Below, piece after piece: positions 1 through 7,991 of a stretch of 23,568 bases of DNA (within the stretch, counting starts at the first letter, position 1; each line of letters starts with the position of its first letter). The DNA comes from a virus, in IMG/VR virus record IMGVR_UViG_3300042556_001817, positions 1-23,568 of that record; one strand, given 5' to 3'. The position numbers and the translations under genes are program-made. The notes under the pieces are model-generated. The model ran no database searches, was not told the origin of the DNA, and saw nothing but the letters and a program-made list of their open reading frames with translations.

Positions 1-1134
1 TGGTTGAAAATTTGCAATTGGTTTGAATATTTTTTCCGTAAGCGATTTGTGTTCTCCGTCTACTAATGTCTCAAATAATATTTCAAAATAAGAATCTAAA
101 TGAGCTTTAAAATGCATATCAGTCCATGCATTAATATCACCATAAGTATTTCCGCTTTCACTTTGTAAATTATGTGGAAACATACTATACGATGATTTAA
201 TTTTTTCAATATCTACATCTAATTTATATTCATTTATTAAATGTTGTATAGTTAATACATCCATACCATTTGTAGATAAAAAAGACCAATCACCATATTT
301 TAACAAATCATCATTTATCATTCTATACATGACTGCCAATCGATGAAATCTGGCATTTCTCATTTTCATCAAATATTTATTGGGTCTTATAGTATTTCTA
401 CTATTATTAAAATCATCTATACTCATTGATAACTTTAAGTTATTTGATATCCCATCCGCATAAAACCAAGAACTATGGTCTAAACAAAATGGTAAATTTC
501 TAACCTGATATTTTCTTTGATGTGGAGGAAACCAGTTTTCATATAATTCTTTTGCATTGAAACTATTTACAATTATAAACACCGATGTAGGTGGTAATCC
601 ACTATTTTTCAAACATTCGGTTAATGCATTATGCATATTTAAATCTAAAAAAGGTTCCATAGTATAATCTATGTAAATAATTCCTTTTTTTTCTTTTACT
701 TTTTCTAAAACTTCTCTAGAAATAAATTTCCAAAAATATGAACCATTTAATTTATCTGCTATTGCGTTATTTACACCAGTAAATTGTGTAAATATTGGAT
801 TTGGTCTAATTGGGTATATAAATTTTTTGTTTGGGTTTCTTTCGAATAAAACAGAAGATTCTTTGTATTCCAAATGGTCTCTATAAACATTTGCTTGGAA
901 AAAATACCCATGTGCAGTGTTTGGATTATGCCCCATAGAATCTTCAAATACATCTTTCATAAAAATTTGACTACCCCTATCATTTACAGGTGGTTCAAAT
1001 ATTGTAGAATGTAATGTCCTATTTGTGTGTATAGATGAAATATAATTTATAATACCAAGTTGTGTGTCTAATGCATTTGGTAATATAAATGTTGGAAATA
1101 TATAATCAAATACAAATGTTAGTCTTTTTTTCAT
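1..1134 (-). CDS. Glycosyltransferase-like protein, 3' end cut by window edge
   Basis: An uninterrupted reading frame of 378 codons runs from an ATG at 1134 off the left edge, so the C-terminus is missing. Two motifs suggest a glycosyltransferase-like family common in marine phages: an R-N-A-R-F-H-R stretch at residues 259-265, recalling the N-R-x-x-R-x-H-R motif, and T-E-K-I-F-K-P-I at 366-373, recalling the (S/T)-E-K-x-F-K-P-I motif near the C-terminus of many nucleotide-sugar transferases including GT10-like enzymes. There is no signal peptide or membrane segment. The gene starts 2 bases after the stop of the first SGNH hydrolase gene and is the last visible member of the long minus-strand train. 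The motifs are seen; assignment to sugar transfer is from family resemblance; donor and acceptor are unknown. Confidence 0.6.
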   Translation of the reverse strand, partial: MKKRLTFVFDYIFPTFILPNALDTQLGIINYISSIHTNRTLHSTIFEPPVNDRGSQIFMKDVFEDSMGHNPNTAHGYFFQANVYRDHLEYKESSVLFERNPNKKFIYPIRPNPIFTQFTGVNNAIADKLNGSYFWKFISREVLEKVKEKKGIIYIDYTMEPFLDLNMHNALTECLKNSGLPPTSVFIIVNSFNAKELYENWFPPHQRKYQVRNLPFCLDHSSWFYADGISNNLKLSMSIDDFNNSRNTIRPNKYLMKMRNARFHRLAVMYRMINDDLLKYGDWSFLSTNGMDVLTIQHLINEYKLDVDIEKIKSSYSMFPHNLQSESGNTYGDINAWTDMHFKAHLDSYFEILFETLVDGEHKSLTEKIFKPIANFQP

Positions 1135-1136
1135 AA

Positions 1137-1910
1137 TTAAGAAAATATTTGAGGGCCTAATTGATGGGCTTTATTAAATGGTATTAAGATTTTTTTAGCG
1201 TAAGCTTGAAACTGAGATTCTATACTTTGTGTATCAACGGCCGTTAATGATAATTCATATCTTTCTTTAGATTCTAATGTATCATATTCAGGAAAAATTT
1301 CTTTTAAATATTGATAATGCATTGTTTGTGTGGGATGTGTATCATGTTCGTCTCTATCTTCATATTTTACATAATTAGATGCACCTTCAAAATTTTTAAG
1401 TTTCCAATCATCCATTGCTTCTTTTACATCTAATGTATCTTTTATATATGTGAAATATTTATTCATTAATTTATTTAATATATGTTCCTTTTCTAATACA
1501 ATATTATTCATAGATGTTAAAAATGTATGTTTAATATTTTTTAGAGTTAATATTTCTTTTATAGTTTTTACTGCTATATAAGTTTGATAAATACTCCATT
1601 CATCAGACCACATATTTTCTACAAAAGATTTTGATATAGATGTGTTCCAATAAATATTACCACCATGTTGCCAATTGTTTTTATCTCTGAATGAGAATCT
1701 ATCCATATTGGTAAACATAACAACCACATAATCATCTTCATTTAAAATATTACTAACTTCTATAAATCTATTCATTATAAATGTATTAGATGCACCACCT
1801 TGTCCATAGTTCATATATTCTTCAAAATTAGCACCCATATAATCTGCCCAAGTTGCAGTTACATATCCTGTATAACTACACCCAAATGTTATTAATCTCT
1901 TACCAACCAT
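1137..1910 (-). CDS. SGNH/GDSL-type hydrolase (copy 1 of 4)
   Basis: A 257-residue protein with the outline of an SGNH hydrolase or O-acetyltransferase. The nucleophile block is F-G-C-S-Y-T with Ser12, followed by a glycine-rich block Y-G-Q-G-G-A-S-N near 35-42, an F-T-N-M-D-R block with Asn68, and a C-terminal D-T-H-P-T with Asp190 and His192. These match blocks I, II, III and V, so the active site looks intact. I chose the ATG at 1910: the frame stays open to a TTG at 1928, but that start would deepen the overlap with the upstream gene from 11 to 29 bases. Family members remove or add acyl groups on glycans or lipids, so acetyl editing of a sugar is a reasonable guess. Substrate is unknown. 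No secretion signal is visible, which suggests action in the cytoplasm. Confidence 0.7.
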   Translation of the reverse strand: MVGKRLITFGCSYTGYVTATWADYMGANFEEYMNYGQGGASNTFIMNRFIEVSNILNEDDYVVVMFTNMDRFSFRDKNNWQHGGNIYWNTSISKSFVENMWSDEWSIYQTYIAVKTIKEILTLKNIKHTFLTSMNNIVLEKEHILNKLMNKYFTYIKDTLDVKEAMDDWKLKNFEGASNYVKYEDRDEHDTHPTQTMHYQYLKEIFPEYDTLESKERYELSLTAVDTQSIESQFQAYAKKILIPFNKAHQLGPQIFS

Positions 1911-2685
1911 TATTTTTAATTTTTTCAATTATAGAATTATAAACAATTTCATGACCTATATTTGATGTATGCATGGTTCCCATATCATCCGGATATTGTT
2001 GTGATAATTTCATAAAATCAACATCTACCATATTTTCATCATTAATATAACCATCAAAACCTCTGTCGTATGTTAAAAACAAATGTCGTATTCCTTTATT
2101 TTTCAAAAGTATATGTGACATCACCATCATTCCCATATCATATTGTCTTTGAATCTGGTCATCAAATATATTTAAATAATAATCTTTAAGTAATTTCATT
2201 TTATCATTACCTTCATCATCAAAGCGGGCATAATAATTAGATTGCCAGTTAGGATTATCCATACAATTATCAACATAATCTATTATACTATTAAAATTTT
2301 CAGTTAATAATTTTCCATTATAATTTTTGTCATTTTGCATTGGGTTGAGTATGGTATATTTATAACTATCTTTACCATATGGTGGATATTCGTGATAGTT
2401 TACATCCGTATTTTTAATTTCTCCAACAAAATCGTATCCTTCTTTAAACCACTCCGTTCTATTATATGTGGTTACACCTATACACATTAAATCTATATTA
2501 GATATGTTTTCCAATGCATATTTTACTTGTAAAGATATTGAAAAATTTGAACTGGAACCTTTAGCTAAATTTATTAAATTTTTATTTAAATTTGATGCTA
2601 ATAAACTACCATATGGTTCTTTTTCTAAATTATGACACCCTATTCCAATATTAAAGGAATCACCACATATAACTAAATTATTCAT
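1900..2685 (-). CDS. SGNH/GDSL-type hydrolase-like protein (copy 2 of 4)
   Basis: A 261-residue protein opening with I-C-G-D-S-F-N-I-G, a block I GDS motif with Ser10, followed by N-L-A-K-G-S-S-S-N (block II-like). The C-terminus has M-H-T-S-N-I-G-H-E, where His239 is the likely catalytic His. The acidic residue normally two or three positions before this His is absent, and the block III region reads V-T-T-Y-N-R, so the catalytic set is less canonical than in the neighbours. The ATG at 2685 overlaps the stop region of the upstream gene by 8 bases, which points to translational coupling. Fold family is fairly sure; activity may be altered or lost. Confidence 0.65.
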   Translation of the reverse strand: MNNLVICGDSFNIGIGCHNLEKEPYGSLLASNLNKNLINLAKGSSSNFSISLQVKYALENISNIDLMCIGVTTYNRTEWFKEGYDFVGEIKNTDVNYHEYPPYGKDSYKYTILNPMQNDKNYNGKLLTENFNSIIDYVDNCMDNPNWQSNYYARFDDEGNDKMKLLKDYYLNIFDDQIQRQYDMGMMVMSHILLKNKGIRHLFLTYDRGFDGYINDENMVDVDFMKLSQQYPDDMGTMHTSNIGHEIVYNSIIEKIKNNGW

Positions 2686-3559
2686 TTATAAGATTATTTT
2701 CTTTTATATAACTACATAATTCTTCTGCCCATATTTCGTGTGAGGATGGTGATGGGTGCCAACCACTATAAACATCTTGTTTATTATTTGATTCCATAAA
2801 ACTTTTAAATGTGTTATTAATTTTATTTTTTTTATAAAATCTAACATCATCTATCATGTTCCACATTGATAAATATTCTTGTTTATAATATTTTCTTTTA
2901 ATATCATGTGATGACTGATATGGGTGTAAGTTTAAATCTAATTTAGATATTTCATCGGCAATGTTTATATCAAACCATTCATTTGGAGATTTTCCTACAT
3001 TTTGATAAAAAGAATTAAAACACAACCAATTAATGTTATATGCTTTACAAAAATTTTGGAATTGTAAAATATTTGTAATGTGTCTTGGTAAGTACTCTTC
3101 TTTGTTCCAAAGATATTCTACATAGTAATCCCAAAATATTTTTTGATTTTCTATTTGTAAATTTGGTATAGAAGGCCATATTCTTAATTTTTGAGAATTA
3201 TTTTCATCTTTATACCAAAAAGAATTTCTTTCAGGAGATGACCAGCCAACCAATAAAAATAAATCATTTGTAGGTATTCCCTTTGAAATATAATTTGAAA
3301 TAACAAATGATATAATTCTATTTAATATAGTACCATTGTCATCTGCGGGCCATGCTAAATTTATTAAATTTGCATTTAATTTTTGTGCAAGGTGAGTTGG
3401 AAATATTTTTGATAATCTATAAGGTGTGTTCTCTTCAATCCAATCATATTCCCCCATATGTTTATCGATTGGTTGTGTTTTTATTATATTAGGGTCTACA
3501 ATTTCTGAACCGAATACCCAACTATCTCCATCACATATTATAGTTAATTTATTTTTCAT
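2678..3559 (-). CDS. SGNH/GDSL-type hydrolase (copy 3 of 4)
   Basis: At 293 residues, the longest of the four tandem SGNH proteins. Block I is C-D-G-D-S-W-V-F-G with Ser13; block II-like is N-L-A-W-P-A-D-D-N-G; a G-W-S-S-P-E-R-N segment corresponds to block III; and the C-terminus carries G-W-H-P-S-P-S-S-H-E-I-W-A-E-E-L with His268 as the likely catalytic His. The extra length lies between blocks III and V and is rich in aromatic residues, perhaps a substrate-binding insertion. Its ATG shares one base with the stop codon of copy 4 (TAATG), a reinitiation arrangement. Enzyme class follows from the motifs; substrate unknown. Confidence 0.7.
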   Translation of the reverse strand: MKNKLTIICDGDSWVFGSEIVDPNIIKTQPIDKHMGEYDWIEENTPYRLSKIFPTHLAQKLNANLINLAWPADDNGTILNRIISFVISNYISKGIPTNDLFLLVGWSSPERNSFWYKDENNSQKLRIWPSIPNLQIENQKIFWDYYVEYLWNKEEYLPRHITNILQFQNFCKAYNINWLCFNSFYQNVGKSPNEWFDINIADEISKLDLNLHPYQSSHDIKRKYYKQEYLSMWNMIDDVRFYKKNKINNTFKSFMESNNKQDVYSGWHPSPSSHEIWAEELCSYIKENNLINE

Positions 3560-4197
3560 TAAATTAATTTTTTATCGTTTATAAAATTAACCATTAAATA
3601 ATTTGCAAAATCTCTATGTCCTTTGAATGACCAATGGTTATCATTTATTTTATTATCAGTTGCAGTTTTAATATTTTCAAACGATGTCCATAAGTCAGTT
3701 ACTTCCCAAAATATACAATTACTAATTTTTTTAGAATATAAAAATTTTTCAATAAATTCATATCTAAAATTCGTTCTATCAACAAAAGATTGGTCATTTA
3801 CTAAATTTAAAAAATAAATAATATGTTCACCTTCTTCTTTACTAAATCCCAATCGTATCAACAAATCATATGCAGATGGAGTTACTGTTGTAAATCGTTG
3901 ATATAATGGTAAGTTTGTATTTTCATTATTTGGAATATCAAATCTATGATAAAAAGTTTTACCAATTATAACAACATCGTTTTCGGTTATTAAATGATGA
4001 TTTTCTAATATACTATCTATTATTCTGTCATTTGATAATGAACCATATCCAAAATTTACAAGTTCTAAATTTAATTTAGACGCAATAATTTCAGGCCAAT
4101 GAAAATCATCTAATTGTCTATACAATGTGGAATATTCGTCTTCTTCATGTGTTTTATTAAGTGTAAAAGAATCACCAAAAGTAAATAATTTATTCAT
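3559..4197 (-). CDS. SGNH/GDSL-type hydrolase (copy 4 of 4)
   Basis: A compact 212-residue SGNH protein. Block I is F-T-F-G-D-S-F-T with Ser10, block II-like is N-F-G-Y-G-S-L-S-N-D, block III lies around V-V-I-I-G-K-T-F-Y, and the C-terminus has N-D-N-H-W-S-F-K-G-H with Asp186 and His188. The first gene of the four in transcription order, it begins 3 bases after the paralogous glycosyltransferase-like pair. The four SGNH genes share only motif-level similarity, so they are old or separately acquired paralogues rather than recent duplicates. Confidence 0.7.
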   Translation of the reverse strand: MNKLFTFGDSFTLNKTHEEDEYSTLYRQLDDFHWPEIIASKLNLELVNFGYGSLSNDRIIDSILENHHLITENDVVIIGKTFYHRFDIPNNENTNLPLYQRFTTVTPSAYDLLIRLGFSKEEGEHIIYFLNLVNDQSFVDRTNFRYEFIEKFLYSKKISNCIFWEVTDLWTSFENIKTATDNKINDNHWSFKGHRDFANYLMVNFINDKKLI

Positions 4198-4200
4198 ATA

Positions 4201-5070
4201 TTATATTTTACCAAAAGAAGAACCATACCAATCCATTGATAATTGTTTAATTTCTTCCCAATCTTCCATACTATGTAAGTTTTTGTCTTCTGCAGCTTTT
4301 CTAACTAAATAATAATTGGTGGTATGTTCACCCTTTGGATGTATATTCCAATTTACTAAATGTTTATATAATGTAGTTCCAGGTCCATAATAAAATTCTG
4401 GACCATCCATAATTTCAAATGAATTTAATTTAGTAAAATCATTATAAATAACTTTATGTTGCCAACGATATGCCTGTGCAATTATATCCATAGTTGGTGA
4501 ATCTGAATAAAAAAAGATGTCATCAAATGATATGTAATTAAATTCTCTTGTAAATCTTGGTAAATATGATGAAGATGCATATGCAACAAATGGTTCTGTT
4601 GGGTGTATATAAAACTTATTGGTCATTACTCCAAATTTATTTTCCTCATCTAATGGAAAATTTAAATCAAATCTACCCTTTATCACCAAATCGTAAACAA
4701 ATTCATTTTCTATTTCATATTTTCTTTTTAAGAAAACACTTTTCATAAAACTATAAAAAAGTGGAGACCAGGCGTTTGTAAATTTATCCTTTTCAAAATG
4801 TTCAAACTCCATTAAAACAGGATTAAATGCATTTTGAATTGCCAATCTATCATTATCATCCAATGTGTAAATTGTAGATTCTTCTCTTTGTGTTGCATCA
4901 CTTTCTCTATAAGAATTTATGTCCCAAGTATGAATAAAAAAATCAACCTTAACACGTTGTTTTGTATTGTTGTTTATTTTTATATCAAAATAGTTTAATA
5001 TGTTTTCTACTGCATTTTTCCAAGTTCTTGATTGACCCGATAAACATACTGCAACTCTAAATGTTTTCAT
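4201..5070 (-). CDS. Glycosyltransferase-like protein (SGQ-R / HTWD family), copy A
   Basis: A 289-residue protein with an N-terminal V-A-V-C-L-S-G-Q-S-R-T-W at 6-17, then D-F-F-I-H-T-W-D at 43-50, a central I-K-G-R-F-D-L-N-F around 130-137, and D-D-I-F-F-Y-S-D-S near 183-191. I recognise this arrangement from uncharacterised glycosyltransferase-like proteins in phage and bacterial surface-glycan clusters; R-F-D at 133-135 is in the place of a metal/nucleotide-binding DxD-like motif. It is a diverged paralogue of the adjacent upstream gene: both share the S-G-x start, H-T-W-D, a segment ending L-K-R-x-Y-E, and an F-F-x-x-S/N-S patch. The start shares one base with its upstream neighbour's stop. 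Enzyme type is moderately supported; sugar unknown. Confidence 0.55.
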   Translation of the reverse strand: MKTFRVAVCLSGQSRTWKNAVENILNYFDIKINNNTKQRVKVDFFIHTWDINSYRESDATQREESTIYTLDDNDRLAIQNAFNPVLMEFEHFEKDKFTNAWSPLFYSFMKSVFLKRKYEIENEFVYDLVIKGRFDLNFPLDEENKFGVMTNKFYIHPTEPFVAYASSSYLPRFTREFNYISFDDIFFYSDSPTMDIIAQAYRWQHKVIYNDFTKLNSFEIMDGPEFYYGPGTTLYKHLVNWNIHPKGEHTTNYYLVRKAAEDKNLHSMEDWEEIKQLSMDWYGSSFGKI

Positions 5071-5822
5071 TATATCAAATTTAGTTTTGGTTCAATTGGA
5101 ATATTTAATCTTTTTATTTTTATATCAAACATCCTTAAAAAAAATCCGAAAATTAATTCATTGGATGTGTTTTTATTAAAGTGTGTCTCATTTAACATTG
5201 GTAACATATTATACATGGATGTTATTATATCAAATGTGTGTGAATTTGCAAAAAAGAAATTATAGTCAATTTTATCGTATGGAAAAACAAAAGTCTTAAT
5301 TGCAGACGCGGTATAAATAGTTTTATTATCAGGTATACAAAATTGGTCTGTTATTAAATTATAAATAATAGTGTCAAGTTGTACATCTGTGGTCATTCCG
5401 ATACAAACATCGTATTCGAAATTATTAGTTAGTTCATATTCTCTTTTTAAATGTGCAGACATCATTAAACTATATAATTCAGGCCCGTATTTTGATATTA
5501 GACAATTTTGTGCATTATCTTTTGCAAAGTTCTTTCTAAGTTCATTTAAATGAGATTCTCTACTATTATATTTTTCAAAGTTATCTATTATTATTGATTT
5601 TGGTTTAATAAAATTTTTAAAATCCAATAGTGAAGAGTTGTCAATACTTTGGGTTTGATTATGTTTAATATCAAAATCCCAAGTATGAACAAAAACATCA
5701 AATGATGATGTTTCATTTGAAAACTGTGATAATGCGTTTAACTTAAAAAACAAATTTATCCAACTTTGGTATTTGCTTTGCCAATTATTTAAATGTCCTG
5801 ATATACAAACTGCTAATTTCAT
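5070..5822 (-). CDS. Glycosyltransferase-like protein (SGQ-R / HTWD family), copy B
   Basis: A 250-residue paralogue of the following gene. It has L-A-V-C-I-S-G-H-L-N-N-W at the N-terminus, V-F-V-H-T-W-D at 43-49, then L-M-M-S-A-H-L-K-R-E-Y-E and Y-D-V-C-I-G-M-T-T-D in the positions where copy A has its M-K-S-V-F-L-K-R-K-Y-E and R-F-D motif. Copy B has lost the Arg of S-G-Q-S-R and of R-F-D, and it lacks the last part of copy A. This suggests a changed donor, a non-catalytic partner, or decay. The ATG is 1 base after the LamG protein's stop. It is probably cytoplasmic, as no signal peptide is seen. Confidence 0.5.
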   Translation of the reverse strand: MKLAVCISGHLNNWQSKYQSWINLFFKLNALSQFSNETSSFDVFVHTWDFDIKHNQTQSIDNSSLLDFKNFIKPKSIIIDNFEKYNSRESHLNELRKNFAKDNAQNCLISKYGPELYSLMMSAHLKREYELTNNFEYDVCIGMTTDVQLDTIIYNLITDQFCIPDNKTIYTASAIKTFVFPYDKIDYNFFFANSHTFDIITSMYNMLPMLNETHFNKNTSNELIFGFFLRMFDIKIKRLNIPIEPKLNLI

Positions 5823-5823
5823 T

Positions 5824-6570
5824 TTAAAAATAAATGTTGTTTTCTATATAAAATTGAAAATAATTACCTATACCTGTCATATCCCATATTTTATATTGAG
5901 TTGAATTTTTAAAATCACAAAATATTTTATATTTGTCTTTGTATGGTATATCTTTACTCAATATAGGTAATCCTTGAAATGTATCCGTTTCTAAATATTT
6001 ATTTTCATAATTATTTTTTGCATAGACAACATCTGTAATCTTTAATTTTTTATTTAATGCAAATAATAATTTATATTCAAATGAACCAATATTTTTATAT
6101 TCATCTTCGGTAATCATATTACCACACCCTAACCATATTAAAGAATCCGTATATGGTAGTTTTTTCATATCTTTATATTCTATAAAAGAAACATGGTTGT
6201 CATTTATATATAAATTAATAATTGAATTGGCATCATCACATATTATTGTGTATTCATTAAATTCATTTTCTAAATCATCTGGTAAGGTATAGGTTGTGTT
6301 CTTAGAAATAATTTCTTCATTGGAATCAAAAAACCAATAATTTAATTGAATCATTACATTTCCATCATCATTTAGTATTGCAGAAAGTCCACAATGTCTA
6401 CCATTTCTTGCAAAAAAATATGAAGGATTTTCTTTCATTATGGATTCTTTTATAATTTTTGCACTCACAAAAATAGTAAAATCATTTTCCATAAAATCAT
6501 CAATTCGTTTTGATGTTTCATATCTTCCAACTGGAAGAATACAAAATATATTATCTTTATTAACTATCAT
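5824..6570 (-). CDS. Free-standing LamG/concanavalin-like domain protein
   Basis: A 248-residue protein whose middle reads as a LamG/ConA-like beta-sandwich: a strand F-T-I-F-V-S-A-K-I near 31-39, then N-x-S-Y-F-F-A-R-N-G-R, Y-T-I-I-C-D-D-A-N-S-I-I-N-L-Y-I-N-D, and S-L-I-W-L-G-C-G-N. The tail has I-F-C-D-F followed by Y-K-I-W-D-M-T-G-I-G-N, the same layout as the D-x-x-x...N-L-M-D-L-S-G-N-K-N region closing the LamG domain of the GT7 protein at 9434-10855. There is no catalytic motif or secretion signal. Such domains bind sugars or form trimeric virion parts. It lies in the glycan gene train with 1-3 base gaps. Possible roles are a carbohydrate-binding helper or a small structural protein. 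Confidence 0.5.
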   Translation of the reverse strand: MIVNKDNIFCILPVGRYETSKRIDDFMENDFTIFVSAKIIKESIMKENPSYFFARNGRHCGLSAILNDDGNVMIQLNYWFFDSNEEIISKNTTYTLPDDLENEFNEYTIICDDANSIINLYINDNHVSFIEYKDMKKLPYTDSLIWLGCGNMITEDEYKNIGSFEYKLLFALNKKLKITDVVYAKNNYENKYLETDTFQGLPILSKDIPYKDKYKIFCDFKNSTQYKIWDMTGIGNYFQFYIENNIYF

Positions 6571-6573
6571 AAA

Positions 6574-7989
6574 TTACATTTGTATATTTTTACAAAAATT
6601 ATAAAATTCTTCCAATTCAGGAAATGTTTTACAAAAATTAGTTCCTCTTCTAATATCATGGTTAGAAAAATATTGATAAAAATTATATCTGTTTTTCATT
6701 TGTTGTTCTATATCTTGTGGTGAAATCATCCAATCATAGATTCTTTTCACTTTTTGTACTTCCACATCACTATATCCAATATATTCCGGTGTGAATGATG
6801 GGGATGCATAATAGGTTATTAATTTGGATTGTTCTAAAATATATTTAGAAAAATCATATGGTAAAATTTGAACAGTTTGATGTTGTGGATGTCTTAAGTA
6901 AGATGAATCTAAAAATGTTGCAGAATTCCAATATCTATCGGTTGAACCATATTCTCTTTTTAAATTATAAACTTCAGTAATTAACTTATTATAATTAAAT
7001 AAACTTAATGCATTATATGTAGACATAAAAGTTATATTAGTTCTTTTTAATGAACCTAATATTTTATTTACATTGTCCCAAAAACGATTAAATTCTAATC
7101 CTGTTCTAATATATTCAGCTTGTTCTCCCCATGTATCAGTAGATGTAAAAATTACAATTTCTTTAACTCTACCCTCATCTTCTATTTTTTTAAGTTTTTT
7201 TATAAATTTCTCTATTAAATTATCAGGTGCACCTAAGTTTGAATTGATGGCCAATTTTAATTCTTTATTTGGATTTTTATTTTCAATTATAAAATCCAAC
7301 ACACCCCAAGTGTCTTTAGATAACAATGGTTCTCCTCCGGTAATTCTAAATGTATGTAAATCTCTATATAAATCCGGCCACCATTTCCAAAATGCTTCTA
7401 CATATGGATTATATTGACTATGTGGAATTGGAAATTTATCTTCTGCCTTTAACCAGTTGTCACCATTAAATCCATCTAATGTTGGGTATGCACCAAATTT
7501 GTTTATTTCTTCAACCCACTTAGAACTATATGCAGGGCCACAATATGAACATTTAAAATTACATGCATTTGAGAATGCAACTTCTACATATTTTGGATTA
7601 TAATCTTCTCTCCAATTTGAATTAAATATTTCCTCTTTGAATGGAAGAGACCAACTTTCTCCCGATTTAAAAATTCTATCACTAAATCTATCCGAATTAT
7701 CTTCCACATTCCAACAATAATCACATTCGGTAGGCCTTGCTCCACTCAACATCTCTTTTCTACGAAGTTTTTTATATCGTGTATTATGAAGTGCAGAAGG
7801 ATTTCGTGCAATCTCCATTTCTGATATTTTATGAGTTCGTGGGTGGTGACATGAATGATTGTGGCCACTTTGTAATTGTAAAGTTACTTGTGTCCATTTT
7901 GCAAGACACATTCCAGGTCCCACTTGATTTAAATCTTCTTTTACTTTAACATAAAATGGATTATCAAAATTGCCGTTATCTTCTGCCAT
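6574..7989 (-). CDS. Twitch-type radical SAM protein
   Basis: A 471-residue radical S-adenosylmethionine enzyme. The [4Fe-4S] cluster motif is C-N-F-K-C-S-Y-C, with Cys143, Cys147 and Cys150 (CX3CX2C), followed by G-G-E-P-L-L at 218-223, the SAM-binding motif. Extra cysteines at 28, 47, 89 and 92 precede the core; the pattern G-M-C-L-A-K-W-T...S-C-H-H and E-C-D-Y-C-W resembles the N-terminal part of twitch-domain radical SAM proteins (shortened SPASM-like auxiliary cluster region). Such proteins are frequent in phage and bacterial surface-polysaccharide clusters, with mostly unknown substrates. Here it sits between a LamG protein and the GT7-LamG proteins, so action on a sugar or on a modified protein is likely. 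Radical SAM class is nearly certain; reaction unknown. Confidence 0.88.
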   Translation of the reverse strand: MAEDNGNFDNPFYVKVKEDLNQVGPGMCLAKWTQVTLQLQSGHNHSCHHPRTHKISEMEIARNPSALHNTRYKKLRRKEMLSGARPTECDYCWNVEDNSDRFSDRIFKSGESWSLPFKEEIFNSNWREDYNPKYVEVAFSNACNFKCSYCGPAYSSKWVEEINKFGAYPTLDGFNGDNWLKAEDKFPIPHSQYNPYVEAFWKWWPDLYRDLHTFRITGGEPLLSKDTWGVLDFIIENKNPNKELKLAINSNLGAPDNLIEKFIKKLKKIEDEGRVKEIVIFTSTDTWGEQAEYIRTGLEFNRFWDNVNKILGSLKRTNITFMSTYNALSLFNYNKLITEVYNLKREYGSTDRYWNSATFLDSSYLRHPQHQTVQILPYDFSKYILEQSKLITYYASPSFTPEYIGYSDVEVQKVKRIYDWMISPQDIEQQMKNRYNFYQYFSNHDIRRGTNFCKTFPELEEFYNFCKNIQM

Positions 7990-7991
7990 AA

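Noticed and set aside
771-953. 60-codon minus-strand frame
   Set aside because: It lies in another frame inside the continuous 378-codon glycosyltransferase-like frame (1-1134), which has family motifs and correct gene spacing.
1911-1928. TTG start extending the first SGNH gene by six codons
   Set aside because: The ATG at 1910 is a better start codon and reduces the overlap with the upstream gene; the extra residues are not part of the SGNH fold.
2683-2690. TATAAATG on the minus strand as a late promoter
   Set aside because: It is a one-base mismatch to TATAAATA and contains the start codon of the SGNH gene, so transcription from it could not supply that start.
7073-7417. 114-codon plus-strand frame
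   Set aside because: It is antisense to the radical SAM core, which carries clear catalytic motifs on the minus strand.
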